Shown here piece after piece: positions 26,160-34,244 of a stretch of DNA of 38,183 nucleotides; position 1 is the first letter of the stretch, and each line of letters opens with the position of its first letter. Under the pieces are notes generated by a model that was not told where the DNA came from, did no database searches, and saw only the letters and a program-made list of their open reading frames with translations. Source of the DNA: Acidimicrobiales bacterium (GTDB lineage: Bacteria > Actinomycetota > Acidimicrobiia > Acidimicrobiales > RAAP-2); contig JADMIJ010000038.1 in the NCBI GenBank assembly GCA_015478655.1, forward strand, positions 1-38,183, given 5' to 3'. The position numbers and the translations under genes were made by a program.

Positions 26160-26422
26160 GACCGTCTCCTTTGCTCAGTTGATCGTCGTCAGATCTCTTG
26201 GAGGGCCCGAAGTCGAGACTGCGGAACACCATCGGAAGTGATCTCCATCTCGATGATCTCGATGGACGCCGTCATCGCCTCCCACGACACTCCCCCACGT
26301 CGAACGGTAGTGCTGCCCATTGACCGATTCAATCGACGAATCACTCCACAATTTCTATATGGGCGGAGTCGGCCCTGGATGCGCCATCCCGTCCCGAGGG
26401 GGCGTACCGGACCACGGCCGGG
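26160..26422. other. Intergenic region between the DUF1059 gene and the icmF promoter
   Basis: No gene I can support. It holds an AT-rich patch (about 26338-26370), the inverted repeat ATTGA-CCGAT-TCAAT at 26319-26333, and GATTC/GAATC arms at 26326-26342. TCGACG followed 17 nt later by TATATG (about 26354-26359) is a weak plus-strand promoter candidate. No cobalamin riboswitch box is visible. Confidence 0.4.
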
Positions 26423-26452
26423 TCGACAGATAGTAGGACGTTGTAGTAATCT
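26423..26452 (+). promoter_or_regulatory. Candidate promoter of icmF
   Basis: TCGACA (26423-26428) and TAATCT (26447-26452) are 18 nt apart. TAATCT fits TANNNT and ends 6 nt before the ATG of the short upstream ORF at 26459, predicting a transcript that begins at or near that ATG. Confidence 0.5.
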
Positions 26453-26458
26453 TCGCCC

Positions 26459-26509
26459 ATGCGGTCCTGCCTGAAGCGCGGACGGCGGCCGGGGTGCGTG
26501 GGCTGGTGA
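26459..26509 (+). CDS. Putative leaderless 16-codon upstream ORF of icmF
   Basis: Reads MRSCLKRGRRPGCVGW then TGA. Its ATG sits 6 nt after the -10 candidate, the spacing seen at several leaderless starts in this window, and its TGA overlaps the GTG of icmF as GTGA. This arrangement would couple translation of icmF to the short ORF. The peptide is basic with two Cys. Existence is read from sequence; translation and role are inference, since a 16-codon ORF can occur by chance. Confidence 0.4.
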   Translation: MRSCLKRGRRPGCVGW

Positions 26510-29500
26510 CGGAACTCCACCGTCCTGCCTACCCCGTCCGGTTCCTGACCGCGGCAAGCCTGTTCGACGGGCATGACGCGGCCATCAACATCATGCGACG
26601 TCTCCTGCAGTCACAGGGAGCGGAGGTCATCCACCTCGGCCACAACCGTTCGGTCGAAGCAGTCGTCAAGGCGGCCGCGGCCGAGGACGTCCACGGGATC
26701 GCCGTCAGTTCGTACCAGGGGGGCCATGTCGAATACTTCCGCTACCTGGTCGACCGGCTGCGGGAGGTGGGACGGAGCGACATCAAGGTCTACGGCGGTG
26801 GGGGTGGAGTCATCGTCCCGTCCGAGATAGCCGAGCTCGAGGCCTACGGCGTGCAACGGATCTTCTCGCCGACCGACGGCCAGCGCCTCGGTCTCGACCG
26901 CATGATCAATGTTCTCATCGAGGAGTGCGATCGCGACCTCTCCGTCGATCCCCCAGCGTCGCTGGACTCGCTGGTCGGAGGGGACCATGGCGCGCTGGCC
27001 CGATGGATCACCTGTATCGAATCCGGTTCCATCGATGCGGCGATGACCGACACTCTCAACGCCCGCTCGGAGCAGGGCCCGGTGCCGGTGCTCGGGATCA
27101 CCGGTACCGGCGGCTCGGGAAAGTCGTCCCTGACCGACGAGCTGATCCGGCGCTTCCGCCTCGACCAGGAGGACAAGCTCTCCATCGCCGTACTGGCCGT
27201 CGATCCCACCCGGCGCCGGGGCGGGGGCGCCCTCCTCGGGGACCGAATCCGCATGAACGCCATCGAGGCCCCCAACGTCTACTTCCGCTCGCTGGCCACC
27301 AGGGGCTCGTCGTCCGAGTTGCCCAGCTACCTGCCGATGGCGGTGGCCGCGTGCTCCCTGGCCGGGTTCGACGTGGTCATCGTGGAGACCCCGGGCATCG
27401 GCCAGGGCGACGCCGCCATCACCGAGATCGCCGACGTCTCCCTGTACGTGATGACGCCGGAATACGGAGCGGCATCGCAGCTCGAGAAGATCGACATGCT
27501 CGAGCTGGCCGACATCGTGGCCATCAACAAGTTCGATCGACAGGGAGCGGACGATGCCTTCCGTCAGGTGTGCAGGCAGTGGAGTCGGGACCACCGTGCC
27601 TTCTCCGCCAGCGCCACCATCGAGCCGGTGTTCGGCACGATCGCCTCACGGTTCAACGACGACGGTGTCACCGCCCTGTTCCAGCGGGTCAAGGAGGCGC
27701 TGCGCGCCAGGGGGCTCGTCGCCGACGCGGGTGTCCTCGCCCGCGTGGACAGCCGCACCTCGACGCAGGCATCCGCCATTATCCCCCCGGCCAGGAGGCA
27801 CTACCTGTCCGAGATCGCCGAGACCATCCGTGACTACCACCGCACCACCGTCGAGCTGGCTGGCGATGCCCGGCGCGCCGACCAGCTGGCCGCGGTCCTG
27901 GCCCTCGGGTCCGACCGCACCATCGATACCGGCGACCTCGAGGAGTTGGCCTCGCATTTGGAGAGGGAACGGGACCCGGCGGGCCGGCTCCTGCTCGAGG
28001 AGTGGGAAGAGCTCCGATCGTCGCTGGCCAGGGAGGGGGAGGCCGATGATGAGGGCGCAGACTCCCAACTCCCGACCCTGTGGCGGACGTCGCTCTCGGG
28101 GACCCGAATCCCCCGGGTGGCCCTGCCGCGGGCAACCGACCCCGGGGATCTGCTGCGTTGGCTGCGTTCCGAGCACCTCCCCGGCCACTTCCCCTTCACC
28201 GCCGGAGTGTTCCCGCTCAAGCGCGAGGGCGAGGACCCGGCCCGCATGTTCGCCGGCGAGGGGGACGCCTTCCGTACCAACCGCCGGTTCCACCTGCTGG
28301 CCGAGGGCCAGCCTGCCACCCGTCTGTCAACCGCTTTCGATTCGGTCACGCTCTACGGTTTCGACCCTGATGAGCGCCCGGACATCTACGGGAAGATCGG
28401 CACGTCGGGCGTCTCGATCGCCACCCTCGACGACATGAAGGCGCTGTTCGACGGGTTCGATCTCTGCGATCCGACGACCTCCGTGTCGATGACCATCAAC
28501 GGCCCGTCTCCAGCCATCCTGGCCATGTTCCTCAATGCCGCCATCGACCAGCGGGTGGAGCGATTCGAGTCCGGCCACGGTCGACCGGCCACTGTCGAGG
28601 AGGCCGGCACCATCTCCTCGGAGGTGCTCCAGAGCGTGCGAGGCACGGTGCAGGCGGACATCCTGAAGGAGGACCAGGGACAGAACACCTGCATCTTCTC
28701 GACCGAGTTCTCACTCGAGGTCATGGCCGACATGCAGGAGTGGTTCATCCAACAGCAGGTCCGCAACTTCTATTCGGTGTCGATCTCCGGCTATCACATC
28801 GCCGAGGCGGGGGCCAACCCCGTCACCCAGTTGGCTTTCACGCTGGCCAACGGCTTCACCTACGTGGAGTCGTACCTGGCACGGGGCATGGATGTCGACG
28901 ACTTCGCCGCCAATCTCTCCTTCTTCTTCTCCAACGGAATGGATCCCGAGTACACGGTGATCGGCCGGGTGGCCCGAAGGATCTGGGCGGTAGCCATGAA
29001 GGAGCGCTACGGAGCGGGCGAGCGTGCCCAGAAGCTCAAGTACCACGTCCAGACGTCGGGGAGGTCCCTGCACGCCCAGGAGATGGCGTTCAACGACATC
29101 CGAACCACACTGCAGGCCTTGTGCGCGATCTACGACAATGCCAACAGCCTGCACACCAACGCCTACGACGAAGCAGTCACCACACCGACCGGGGATTCCG
29201 TCCGACGGGCCCTGGCCATCCAGATGATCATCAACCAGGAGTGGGGTCTCGCCATGAACGAGAACCCGCTCCAGGGCAGCTTCATCGTCGAGGAGCTGAC
29301 CGACCTGGTCGAGCAGGCGGTCCTCTCCGAGCTGGACCGAATCAGCCAGCGGGGCGGCGTGCTCGGCGCCATGGAGACCGGCTACCAACGGGGGCGGATC
29401 CAGGACGATTCGATGCTCTATGAGCACAAGAAGCACGATGGGACCCTTCCCATCGTCGGGGTCAACACCTTCACGGCTCCGAGCGCCGAGGGACCGCTCG

Positions 29501-29739
29501 AGCCCATCGAGCTGGCCAGGTCCACCGACGAGGAGAAGCAGTTGCAGCTGTCCCGGCTACGGGACTTCCAAGCGCGTCATGCTCTCGACCGGGAGGTGGC
29601 CCTCGACGCCCTGCGGGACACCGCGCTCGCCGGTGGCAACGTCTTCGCCGAACTGATGGCCACGGTGCGCCACGCTTCGCTCGGCGAGATCACCAACGCC
29701 CTGTTCGAGGTGGGCGGGTCGTACCGGAGGAACATCTGA
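26506..29739 (+). CDS. icmF: Fused isobutyryl-CoA mutase with G-protein chaperone
   Basis: Coenzyme B12 enzyme interconverting isobutyryl-CoA and n-butyryl-CoA (some members also isovaleryl/pivalyl-CoA), with its loading GTPase in the same chain. 1077 residues, usual length. B12-binding domain at about 10-145 (FDGHDAA with the cobalt-ligand His, SSYQGGHVEYF, GGGGGVIVP); MeaI-type G domain with P-loop GITGTGGSGKSS near 197-208, ETPGIGQGD and NKFD; then the mutase barrel (RLSTAFDSVTLYGFDPDERPDIYGKIGTSGVS, FYSVSISGYHIAEAGANP, LKYHVQTSGRSLHAQE, TNAYDEAVTTPT). VTELH at the GTG 26506 matches the family's usual MTDLH start; GTG 26494 is the alternative. Converges on a B12-type receptor gene. Confidence 0.96.
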   Translation: MTELHRPAYPVRFLTAASLFDGHDAAINIMRRLLQSQGAEVIHLGHNRSVEAVVKAAAAEDVHGIAVSSYQGGHVEYFRYLVDRLREVGRSDIKVYGGGGGVIVPSEIAELEAYGVQRIFSPTDGQRLGLDRMINVLIEECDRDLSVDPPASLDSLVGGDHGALARWITCIESGSIDAAMTDTLNARSEQGPVPVLGITGTGGSGKSSLTDELIRRFRLDQEDKLSIAVLAVDPTRRRGGGALLGDRIRMNAIEAPNVYFRSLATRGSSSELPSYLPMAVAACSLAGFDVVIVETPGIGQGDAAITEIADVSLYVMTPEYGAASQLEKIDMLELADIVAINKFDRQGADDAFRQVCRQWSRDHRAFSASATIEPVFGTIASRFNDDGVTALFQRVKEALRARGLVADAGVLARVDSRTSTQASAIIPPARRHYLSEIAETIRDYHRTTVELAGDARRADQLAAVLALGSDRTIDTGDLEELASHLERERDPAGRLLLEEWEELRSSLAREGEADDEGADSQLPTLWRTSLSGTRIPRVALPRATDPGDLLRWLRSEHLPGHFPFTAGVFPLKREGEDPARMFAGEGDAFRTNRRFHLLAEGQPATRLSTAFDSVTLYGFDPDERPDIYGKIGTSGVSIATLDDMKALFDGFDLCDPTTSVSMTINGPSPAILAMFLNAAIDQRVERFESGHGRPATVEEAGTISSEVLQSVRGTVQADILKEDQGQNTCIFSTEFSLEVMADMQEWFIQQQVRNFYSVSISGYHIAEAGANPVTQLAFTLANGFTYVESYLARGMDVDDFAANLSFFFSNGMDPEYTVIGRVARRIWAVAMKERYGAGERAQKLKYHVQTSGRSLHAQEMAFNDIRTTLQALCAIYDNANSLHTNAYDEAVTTPTGDSVRRALAIQMIINQEWGLAMNENPLQGSFIVEELTDLVEQAVLSELDRISQRGGVLGAMETGYQRGRIQDDSMLYEHKKHDGTLPIVGVNTFTAPSAEGPLEPIELARSTDEEKQLQLSRLRDFQARHALDREVALDALRDTALAGGNVFAELMATVRHASLGEITNALFEVGGSYRRNI

Positions 29740-29781
29740 ACGGCCAACCCCGGCGCTGGTATCGGTGATGGGACGGCCCGG

Positions 29782-30558
29782 TCAGCCCGTGGCCAGCGCG
29801 GCGTTGATCCGATCCACCAGGTCGGCCCGGGCCGTCACCATTGCCGGCCCGTACCAGGTGAGGCTGCGGCCCGACACGAGCGATGTGGGGATGCCGGGGA
29901 ATGCCTCTGGCCCGTCCTCGGCGGAGAAGGGGTACGGCTCGTCCGGAAGCAGAACCAGATCGGGGTGCGTGCCCAGCAGCGCACCCAGGTCGAGTTTCGG
30001 ATACCGGTCTCCGGCGTCGGCCAGGAGATGGCCGAGACCGAGGCGGGCGAGGATGTCGCCGCTGAAGGTGCGGGATCCGACCGCCATCCAGGGATCCCGC
30101 CAGATGGGGGCGATGACCCCGACGGGCGGCACCTCGGGCGGGCGGCTCCACTCGGTGTCGGCCGCCACCAACCACTCCGGTTCGGCAACGCCGAGCACGT
30201 CGACGAAGAGCCTCCGCATCGACCGGAGGGCCTGGTCGACCGACTCGACAACCGTCACCCACACCGGGACGCCGGCAGCCCGCAGGCGCTCAACGTCAAG
30301 GCTGCGGTTCTCCTCTTGGTTGGCCACGACCAGGTCCGGCAGCAGGCGGCCGATCGCCCCGTGGTCGGGGTTCTTGGTGCCCCGGACCCTCGCAACGTCG
30401 AGGCCGGCGGGATGGGTGCACCACTCCGTGGCGCCCACCAGACGACCAGGCACGGTGGCGGCCAGGGCCTCGGTCAGTGATGGGACCAACGAGACCACTC
30501 TGCTCGGCGTCCGCTCGATGAGGAGCGGGTGACCCAGGTCGTCGTCGAGTCTCGGCAC
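29782..30558 (-). CDS. Helical-backbone metal/cobalamin receptor (TroA/BtuF-like), no signal peptide
   Basis: A 258-residue protein of the periplasmic-binding TroA/BtuF fold. Seen: RVVSLVPSLTEALAATVPGRLVGATEWCTHPAG, RVRGTKNPDHGAIGRLLPDLVVANQEENR, then WRDPWMAVGSRTFSGDILARLGLGHLLADAGDRYPKLDLGALLGTHPDLVLLPDEPYPF. This is the pattern of proteins annotated as cobalamin-binding, but no signal peptide or lipobox precedes it and no ABC transporter genes are adjacent, so it may act in the cytosol. GTG at 30558 has AAGGA 5 nt upstream; longer starts run into the divergent MarR gene. Being next to B12-dependent icmF suggests a cofactor link (inference). Confidence 0.8.
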   Translation of the reverse strand: MPRLDDDLGHPLLIERTPSRVVSLVPSLTEALAATVPGRLVGATEWCTHPAGLDVARVRGTKNPDHGAIGRLLPDLVVANQEENRSLDVERLRAAGVPVWVTVVESVDQALRSMRRLFVDVLGVAEPEWLVAADTEWSRPPEVPPVGVIAPIWRDPWMAVGSRTFSGDILARLGLGHLLADAGDRYPKLDLGALLGTHPDLVLLPDEPYPFSAEDGPEAFPGIPTSLVSGRSLTWYGPAMVTARADLVDRINAALATG

Positions 30559-30609
30559 TCGCTTCCTTGCCTCCTCCGCCGTCCCCGGGACCGCCGGAAC
30601 GGGCCGAGA

Positions 30610-30615
30610 TAGCCT
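30610..30615 (+). promoter_or_regulatory. Candidate -10 of the MarR gene (leaderless)
   Basis: TAGCCT, 7 nt before the GTG at 30623; no Shine-Dalgarno. The imperfect palindrome GTCCC-C-GGGAC at 30581-30591, 18 nt upstream, could be a MarR operator. Confidence 0.45.
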
Positions 30616-30622
30616 GCCACCG

Positions 30623-31132
30623 GTGGCCTCCGAACCCCTGGACTTCGACCCTATCGAAGAGGCGCGCACGCAGTGGTCCGAGCGGTGGGATCCGGACGTG
30701 AGCGACGCCATGGCCGCGGCGACCTCGATCATGCGGGCACAGCAGATGGTCCTGGCCGCAGTGGACGGCGCCCTTCGACCCTTCGGGCTCACGTTCGCCC
30801 GATACGAGGGCCTCGTCCTCCTACTGTTCAGCCGCCGCGGCGCCCTTCCGCTCGGGAAGATGGGGCAACGCCTCATGATCCATCCCACCAGCGTCACCAA
30901 CATCATCAACCGGCTGGAGCAACAGGGTCTGGTCCGCCGTCTGCCCCATCCCACCGACGGCCGGACCACCCTGGCCGAGCTCACCGATGAAGGTCGGCGC
31001 CTGGCCAAACGCGCCACAAAGGCAGTGAATGCGGTCGAGTTCGGCTTGGGCGGACTAGACAACCAAGACCTCCAGCAGTTGATCCGGATCATCCGCAAGC
31101 TTCGCGAGGGCGTCGGCGACTTCACCGCCTAA
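30623..31132 (+). CDS. MarR-family transcriptional regulator
   Basis: A 169-residue winged-helix regulator. Seen: dimer helix region DAMAAATSIMRAQQMVLAAVDGALRPFGLTFARYEGLVLL, recognition helix in LGKMGQRLMIHPTSVTNIINRLEQQGLVRR, and the wing PHPTDGRTTLAELTDEGRRL, all in typical MarR order. Starts at a GTG with a TANNNT hexamer 7 nt upstream. Divergent from the metal-receptor gene at 30558 by 64 nt, which is a likely target besides itself. The ligand is unknown; related regulators sense small aromatic or acyl-CoA compounds. Confidence 0.9.
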   Translation: MASEPLDFDPIEEARTQWSERWDPDVSDAMAAATSIMRAQQMVLAAVDGALRPFGLTFARYEGLVLLLFSRRGALPLGKMGQRLMIHPTSVTNIINRLEQQGLVRRLPHPTDGRTTLAELTDEGRRLAKRATKAVNAVEFGLGGLDNQDLQQLIRIIRKLREGVGDFTA

Positions 31133-31245
31133 TGCCACGACCGGTGACGGTTGCGCTGTTGGCTCTGCCGGGGTCCACTGCTCGGGGTTGACGTTCCGTA
31201 GGCGAACATGAACTTCCCTGAGGGTGGGTCGGCTCTGATCCGACC

Positions 31246-31266
31246 TCACCTCATGAGGTGATCACC
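31246..31266. promoter_or_regulatory. Overlapping TCACC/GGTGA palindromes between MarR and TetR genes
   Basis: A perfect 16-bp palindrome, TCACCTCATGAGGTGA (31246-31261), overlaps a second perfect one, GGTGATCACC (31257-31266), giving three half-sites in alternating orientation. It lies about 100 nt upstream of the TetR -10. Likely a binding site for a dimeric regulator. Confidence 0.5.
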
Positions 31267-31367
31267 AGGACGGGGCCTTCGCCGTGGCCACCTGCTGCTT
31301 GGCCTTGCGTGGCCCGGGTCCTCACCGACAGAGATTCGAGCATCTGGGCTCGTCGGCTGTCGGGTCG

Positions 31368-31373
31368 TAGGCT
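31368..31373 (+). promoter_or_regulatory. Candidate -10 of the TetR gene (leaderless)
   Basis: TAGGCT, 7 nt before the GTG at 31381; the same hexamer and spacing as at 19989. No clear -35. Confidence 0.45.
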
Positions 31374-31380
31374 CCGTAAG

Positions 31381-32034
31381 GTGCCCCTGCCTCCACAGAC
31401 TGCCCGCAGCGAGCGGACGCGGGATGCACTTCGTCGGGCCGCGCAGGTACGGTTTTTGGCGCAGGGCGTCGAGGAGACATCGGCCGAGGAGATCGCCCTT
31501 GACGCCGGCGTGACGCTGCGCACCTTCTACCGGCACTTCACCTCCAAGCATGACCTGCTCTTTGAGGACTACGACGCCAGCCTGCAGTGGTTCCGATCGG
31601 CGCTGGAATCCCGGCCGCCCGGAGAGTCCATAACCGACGCTGTCCTTGCCGCCATCGACTCCTTCCCCTTCGACCGGGCCAGCATGTACGAGATCGCCGC
31701 CCTTCGAGATCGCGAGCTCGACCGCCATCGCGTAGAGCAGCACATCGGTCGGGTGAAGGCGGAGTTCGCCGTCGAAGTCGAGCGCCACCTTTTGCGCCAG
31801 GGCACTCCCGAAGACGACGACGCAACGTTCCTCTCTTCGGTGATCGCCCAGTGCATCGCCGCCGCCACCTTCACGGCCTTGGGCTCGTGGATGCGATCGG
31901 ATCACACCGATCTGGACGAACTCACCCGACGGACCGAACTCGCGCTCACCCTCCTCGAACGGGGACTCACTCCCCTTCCCCGGGATGTCTCCGTCAGCCG
32001 AAATGTCAAATTAGACAAAACGGCCCCCGCCTAG
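31381..32034 (+). CDS. TetR-family transcriptional regulator
   Basis: A 217-residue regulator. N-terminal HTH: RSERTRDALRRAAQVRFLAQGVEETSAEEIALDAGVTLRTFYRHFTSKHDLLFEDYDA, the classic TetR pattern. The C-terminal ligand-binding part contains HRVEQHIGRVKAEFAVEVERHL and FLSSVIAQCIAAATFTALGSWM. GTG at 31381 is the start best placed before the HTH; the frame is open to 31258. It precedes the flavoprotein gene at 32049 by 14 nt, and a TGTC-N6-GACA site lies inside its 3' end, so it probably represses that gene. Confidence 0.9.
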   Translation: MPLPPQTARSERTRDALRRAAQVRFLAQGVEETSAEEIALDAGVTLRTFYRHFTSKHDLLFEDYDASLQWFRSALESRPPGESITDAVLAAIDSFPFDRASMYEIAALRDRELDRHRVEQHIGRVKAEFAVEVERHLLRQGTPEDDDATFLSSVIAQCIAAATFTALGSWMRSDHTDLDELTRRTELALTLLERGLTPLPRDVSVSRNVKLDKTAPA

Positions 32035-32041
32035 CTACCTT
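32004..32041 (+). promoter_or_regulatory. Promoter of the flavoprotein gene with overlapping operator
   Basis: TGTC-AAATTA-GACA at 32004-32017 is a palindrome with two mismatched positions of 14. Its right half forms TAGACA (32012-32017), one base off TTGACA; 18 nt later comes TACCTT (32036-32041), which fits TANNNT, and the ATG follows after 7 nt. A repressor on this site would cover the -35. It lies within the last codons of the TetR gene. Confidence 0.6.
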
Positions 32042-32048
32042 CGCGGAG

Positions 32049-33617
32049 ATGTCCGACTACGACGCCATCGTCATCGGGGCCGGGCACAACGGCCTCACCG
32101 CGGCGACGGTCATGGCCCGGGGTGGAATGCGGGTGCTCTGCCTGGAGAAGAACCACTTCATCGGCGGGATGGCGACGACCACGGAGCTTGCCCGTGGCTA
32201 CCGCTTCGAACTGGCCGGATCGATACAGTTCCCGATCCCGACCGAGATCTTCGACGACCTTGGCTTCTCCTCGTGCCCCATCTACGAGCCCGAGGTGCAG
32301 TCAGCCAGCATCGGGGCATCCGGTGAGCCGCCGATCCTGCTCTACAGCGATCCCGAGCGGCTGCTCAACCATCTCAGCGAGGCCCTCGGGCTCGACGCCG
32401 TCCTGGGCATGGCCGAGGTCGCAGCGTGGGCGGAGGCGCCGGCGCGGGCGATCGGAAGACTGGACGTACGCAAGCCGCCGAAGTCGCTCGACGAGATGTG
32501 GGCGTGCGCCGTGAACGAGAAGGAGCGCCAGGCCATCCGCACCGCCATGTTCGGCAGCGTGATGGACGTCGTCGACCAGTTCCTCCCCGACCGCCAGAAG
32601 CACGCCCAGGTCCGCAGCATGCTGGCCTTCCTGGCGGTCAATTCCACCTACCGGGGCCCGTACTCGGCCGGAAGCGCCCTCTGCCTCGCGTTCGCCCTGG
32701 CATCGCCGAACGAGGCGACCATGTCCAAGGTGCGAGGTGGCATCGGCACCATGTCCGACCACCTCCTGAGTCTGTTCGAGCAGCACGGTGGGGAGCTTCG
32801 ACGCCACGTCAAGGTGGCCGGCATCGTCGCCCCCGGGCAACGGGTGGAAGGGGTGACGCTGGCCGACGGGGAGGTGGTGACCGCACCCGTCGTGGTCTCC
32901 AATCTCGATCCCACCGCCACCTTCACCCAGTTGCTGAACCGCGACGCACTGCCTGTCGCCTTCGCCCGGCGCATCGACGCCATCGACCACCGGGCGGCGT
33001 ACTTCCAGATCCATTTCGCCCTCAGCGGCCTGCCCACGTACGCCGGTCCCTACGAGATGCTCAACGAGGGCAACCTCCGCCAGAACGTGACGTTCTTCGG
33101 GACGCCGGAGGAGATGCAGCGTGACTTCGAGGGATCCGTCCGCGGCGTGGTCCCCGATTCACCCTCGCTCAACCTGGCCATACCGACCATGCGCGACCCG
33201 GGTCTGGCTCCAGACGGAAAGCACGTGGCCAGCAGCTTCGCCTTCTACTCCCCGATCGGCACCTCGCACGCGGAACAGGCACGGCTGCGCGACGAGATGG
33301 CGGCCCGCATCGTGGCGAAGATCGCCTCGAAGGCTCCGGACTTCCCAGGCCTCATCGAGCGGCAGTTCAACTACCCCGCCTACACCTACGAGCTGATGTT
33401 CGGCTGCACCGGTGGCGACTTCTGCCACGGCCTCCTGCAGCCGGAGCTCATGGGTCCGTTCCGCCCGGGGCCCCGGGGCTGGCCCGACGCTCCGGTGCCC
33501 ATCCATGGTCTGTATCTCTGCGGCGCTGGCTGCCATGGCGGACCTGGCGTCACGTTCATCCCCGGCTACAACTGCGGATACGAGGTGCTCGAATCGGCGG
33601 CCACTTCCCGGCTGTAG
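32049..33617 (+). CDS. Phytoene-desaturase-like FAD-dependent oxidoreductase (PYROXD2-type)
   Basis: A 522-residue flavoprotein of the phytoene dehydrogenase/amine oxidase superfamily. Seen: N-terminal FAD-binding DAIVIGAGHNGLTAATVMARGGMRVLCLEK, FIGGMATTTE, GGIGTMSDHLLSLFEQHGGEL, and a C-terminal GLYLCGAGCHGGPGVTFIPGYNCGYEV that contacts the flavin. It is closer to the bacterial PYROXD2/CrtI-like group of unknown substrate than to true carotenoid desaturases, and no crtB or other carotenoid gene is near. GGAG touches the ATG and is too close to serve; leaderless translation is likelier. Probably controlled by the TetR gene just upstream. Confidence 0.88.
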   Translation: MSDYDAIVIGAGHNGLTAATVMARGGMRVLCLEKNHFIGGMATTTELARGYRFELAGSIQFPIPTEIFDDLGFSSCPIYEPEVQSASIGASGEPPILLYSDPERLLNHLSEALGLDAVLGMAEVAAWAEAPARAIGRLDVRKPPKSLDEMWACAVNEKERQAIRTAMFGSVMDVVDQFLPDRQKHAQVRSMLAFLAVNSTYRGPYSAGSALCLAFALASPNEATMSKVRGGIGTMSDHLLSLFEQHGGELRRHVKVAGIVAPGQRVEGVTLADGEVVTAPVVVSNLDPTATFTQLLNRDALPVAFARRIDAIDHRAAYFQIHFALSGLPTYAGPYEMLNEGNLRQNVTFFGTPEEMQRDFEGSVRGVVPDSPSLNLAIPTMRDPGLAPDGKHVASSFAFYSPIGTSHAEQARLRDEMAARIVAKIASKAPDFPGLIERQFNYPAYTYELMFGCTGGDFCHGLLQPELMGPFRPGPRGWPDAPVPIHGLYLCGAGCHGGPGVTFIPGYNCGYEVLESAATSRL

Positions 33618-33821
33618 CGGATCTGCCGTTCCACGAACCCCAGGTAGAACGCCATCGAGAAGGCCAGGCTCGTGAAGAGGCTCATCACGAAGAAGACCAA
33701 AGGGGCTCGCAGGCCCCGTATCCGTCCATCGCTGATGGTCCAAGTTTGACACCTTGGGGATCGGCCGACGCGGCCCCGACAGACTCCAGCGGCCTTCGGA
33801 AACGGCGCCCGAACGGAGAAA

Positions 33822-34202
33822 TCAGTCGGCGGAGTCCGCCACCTGCCGCAGGGCGAGCGCATCGAGTGCGATGACCGGGAGGACCGTCGCCGTGGCGATC
33901 GCCACCCCACGGCGGCCGGCCAACCGGGAACTGGCCAGGCCGGCCACCAGGTCGAGCGAATCGCTGATCAAGCCGGCCCGCACCCATCGCCGGACATCAT
34001 CTGTGCTCTCGGACCGCACGGCGGCCAGCGATCCGAGGCCGAGAGCCAGGTCCCGCACGCCGACGGTCCGGGTGAACAGGATCAGGGAGCCGGACGCCTC
34101 ATCCTGGACGAATCGGCGCACGAACATTCCCGGGGCGACGGCCAACAACAGCCCTACGCCGATCCGGACCCAGCTCACGGCCCCGGCAGCGGTCATTCGC
34201 AC
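33822..34202 (-). CDS. Small integral membrane protein, DUF4267-like
   Basis: A 126-residue protein with about four hydrophobic segments: WVRIGVGLLLAVAPGMFV, VGVRDLALGLGSLAAV, LISDSLDLVAGLASSRLAG and VAIATATVLPVIALDALAL. The RTVGVRDLALG and D..DL..G pattern recalls DUF4267-like actinobacterial membrane proteins; no function is known. GTG at 34202 lies 6 nt after TAGCCT on the minus strand, so I prefer it to the ATG at 34196. Divergent from the thioredoxin-like gene at 34245. Confidence 0.7.
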   Translation of the reverse strand: MRMTAAGAVSWVRIGVGLLLAVAPGMFVRRFVQDEASGSLILFTRTVGVRDLALGLGSLAAVRSESTDDVRRWVRAGLISDSLDLVAGLASSRLAGRRGVAIATATVLPVIALDALALRQVADSAD

Positions 34203-34208
34203 GCCGTG

Positions 34209-34214
34209 AGGCTA
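34209..34214 (-). promoter_or_regulatory. Candidate -10 of the 34202 membrane protein gene (leaderless)
   Basis: TAGCCT on the minus strand, 6 nt before the GTG at 34202; same hexamer as upstream of the MarR gene. Confidence 0.4.
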
Positions 34215-34244
34215 CTTGACGCCGGCCTGCGCTAGACCAATGGC

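Noticed and set aside
26189-26317. 43-codon minus-strand ORF just upstream of the DUF1059 gene
   Set aside because: No recognisable family; GGAGG lies only 2 nt from an internal ATG. Could be real but not supported.
26160-26505. Search for a cobalamin riboswitch upstream of icmF
   Set aside because: No B12-box-like conserved core or multi-stem layout visible.
31587-32048. In-frame extension of the phytoene-desaturase-like protein
   Set aside because: It overlaps the TetR gene in another frame; the FAD motif begins right after the ATG at 32049.
33566-33700. Minus-strand frame with one hydrophobic segment (VMSLFTSLAFSMAFYLGF)
   Set aside because: It overlaps the flavoprotein 3' end, has no clear start or Shine-Dalgarno, and one hydrophobic run is weak evidence.
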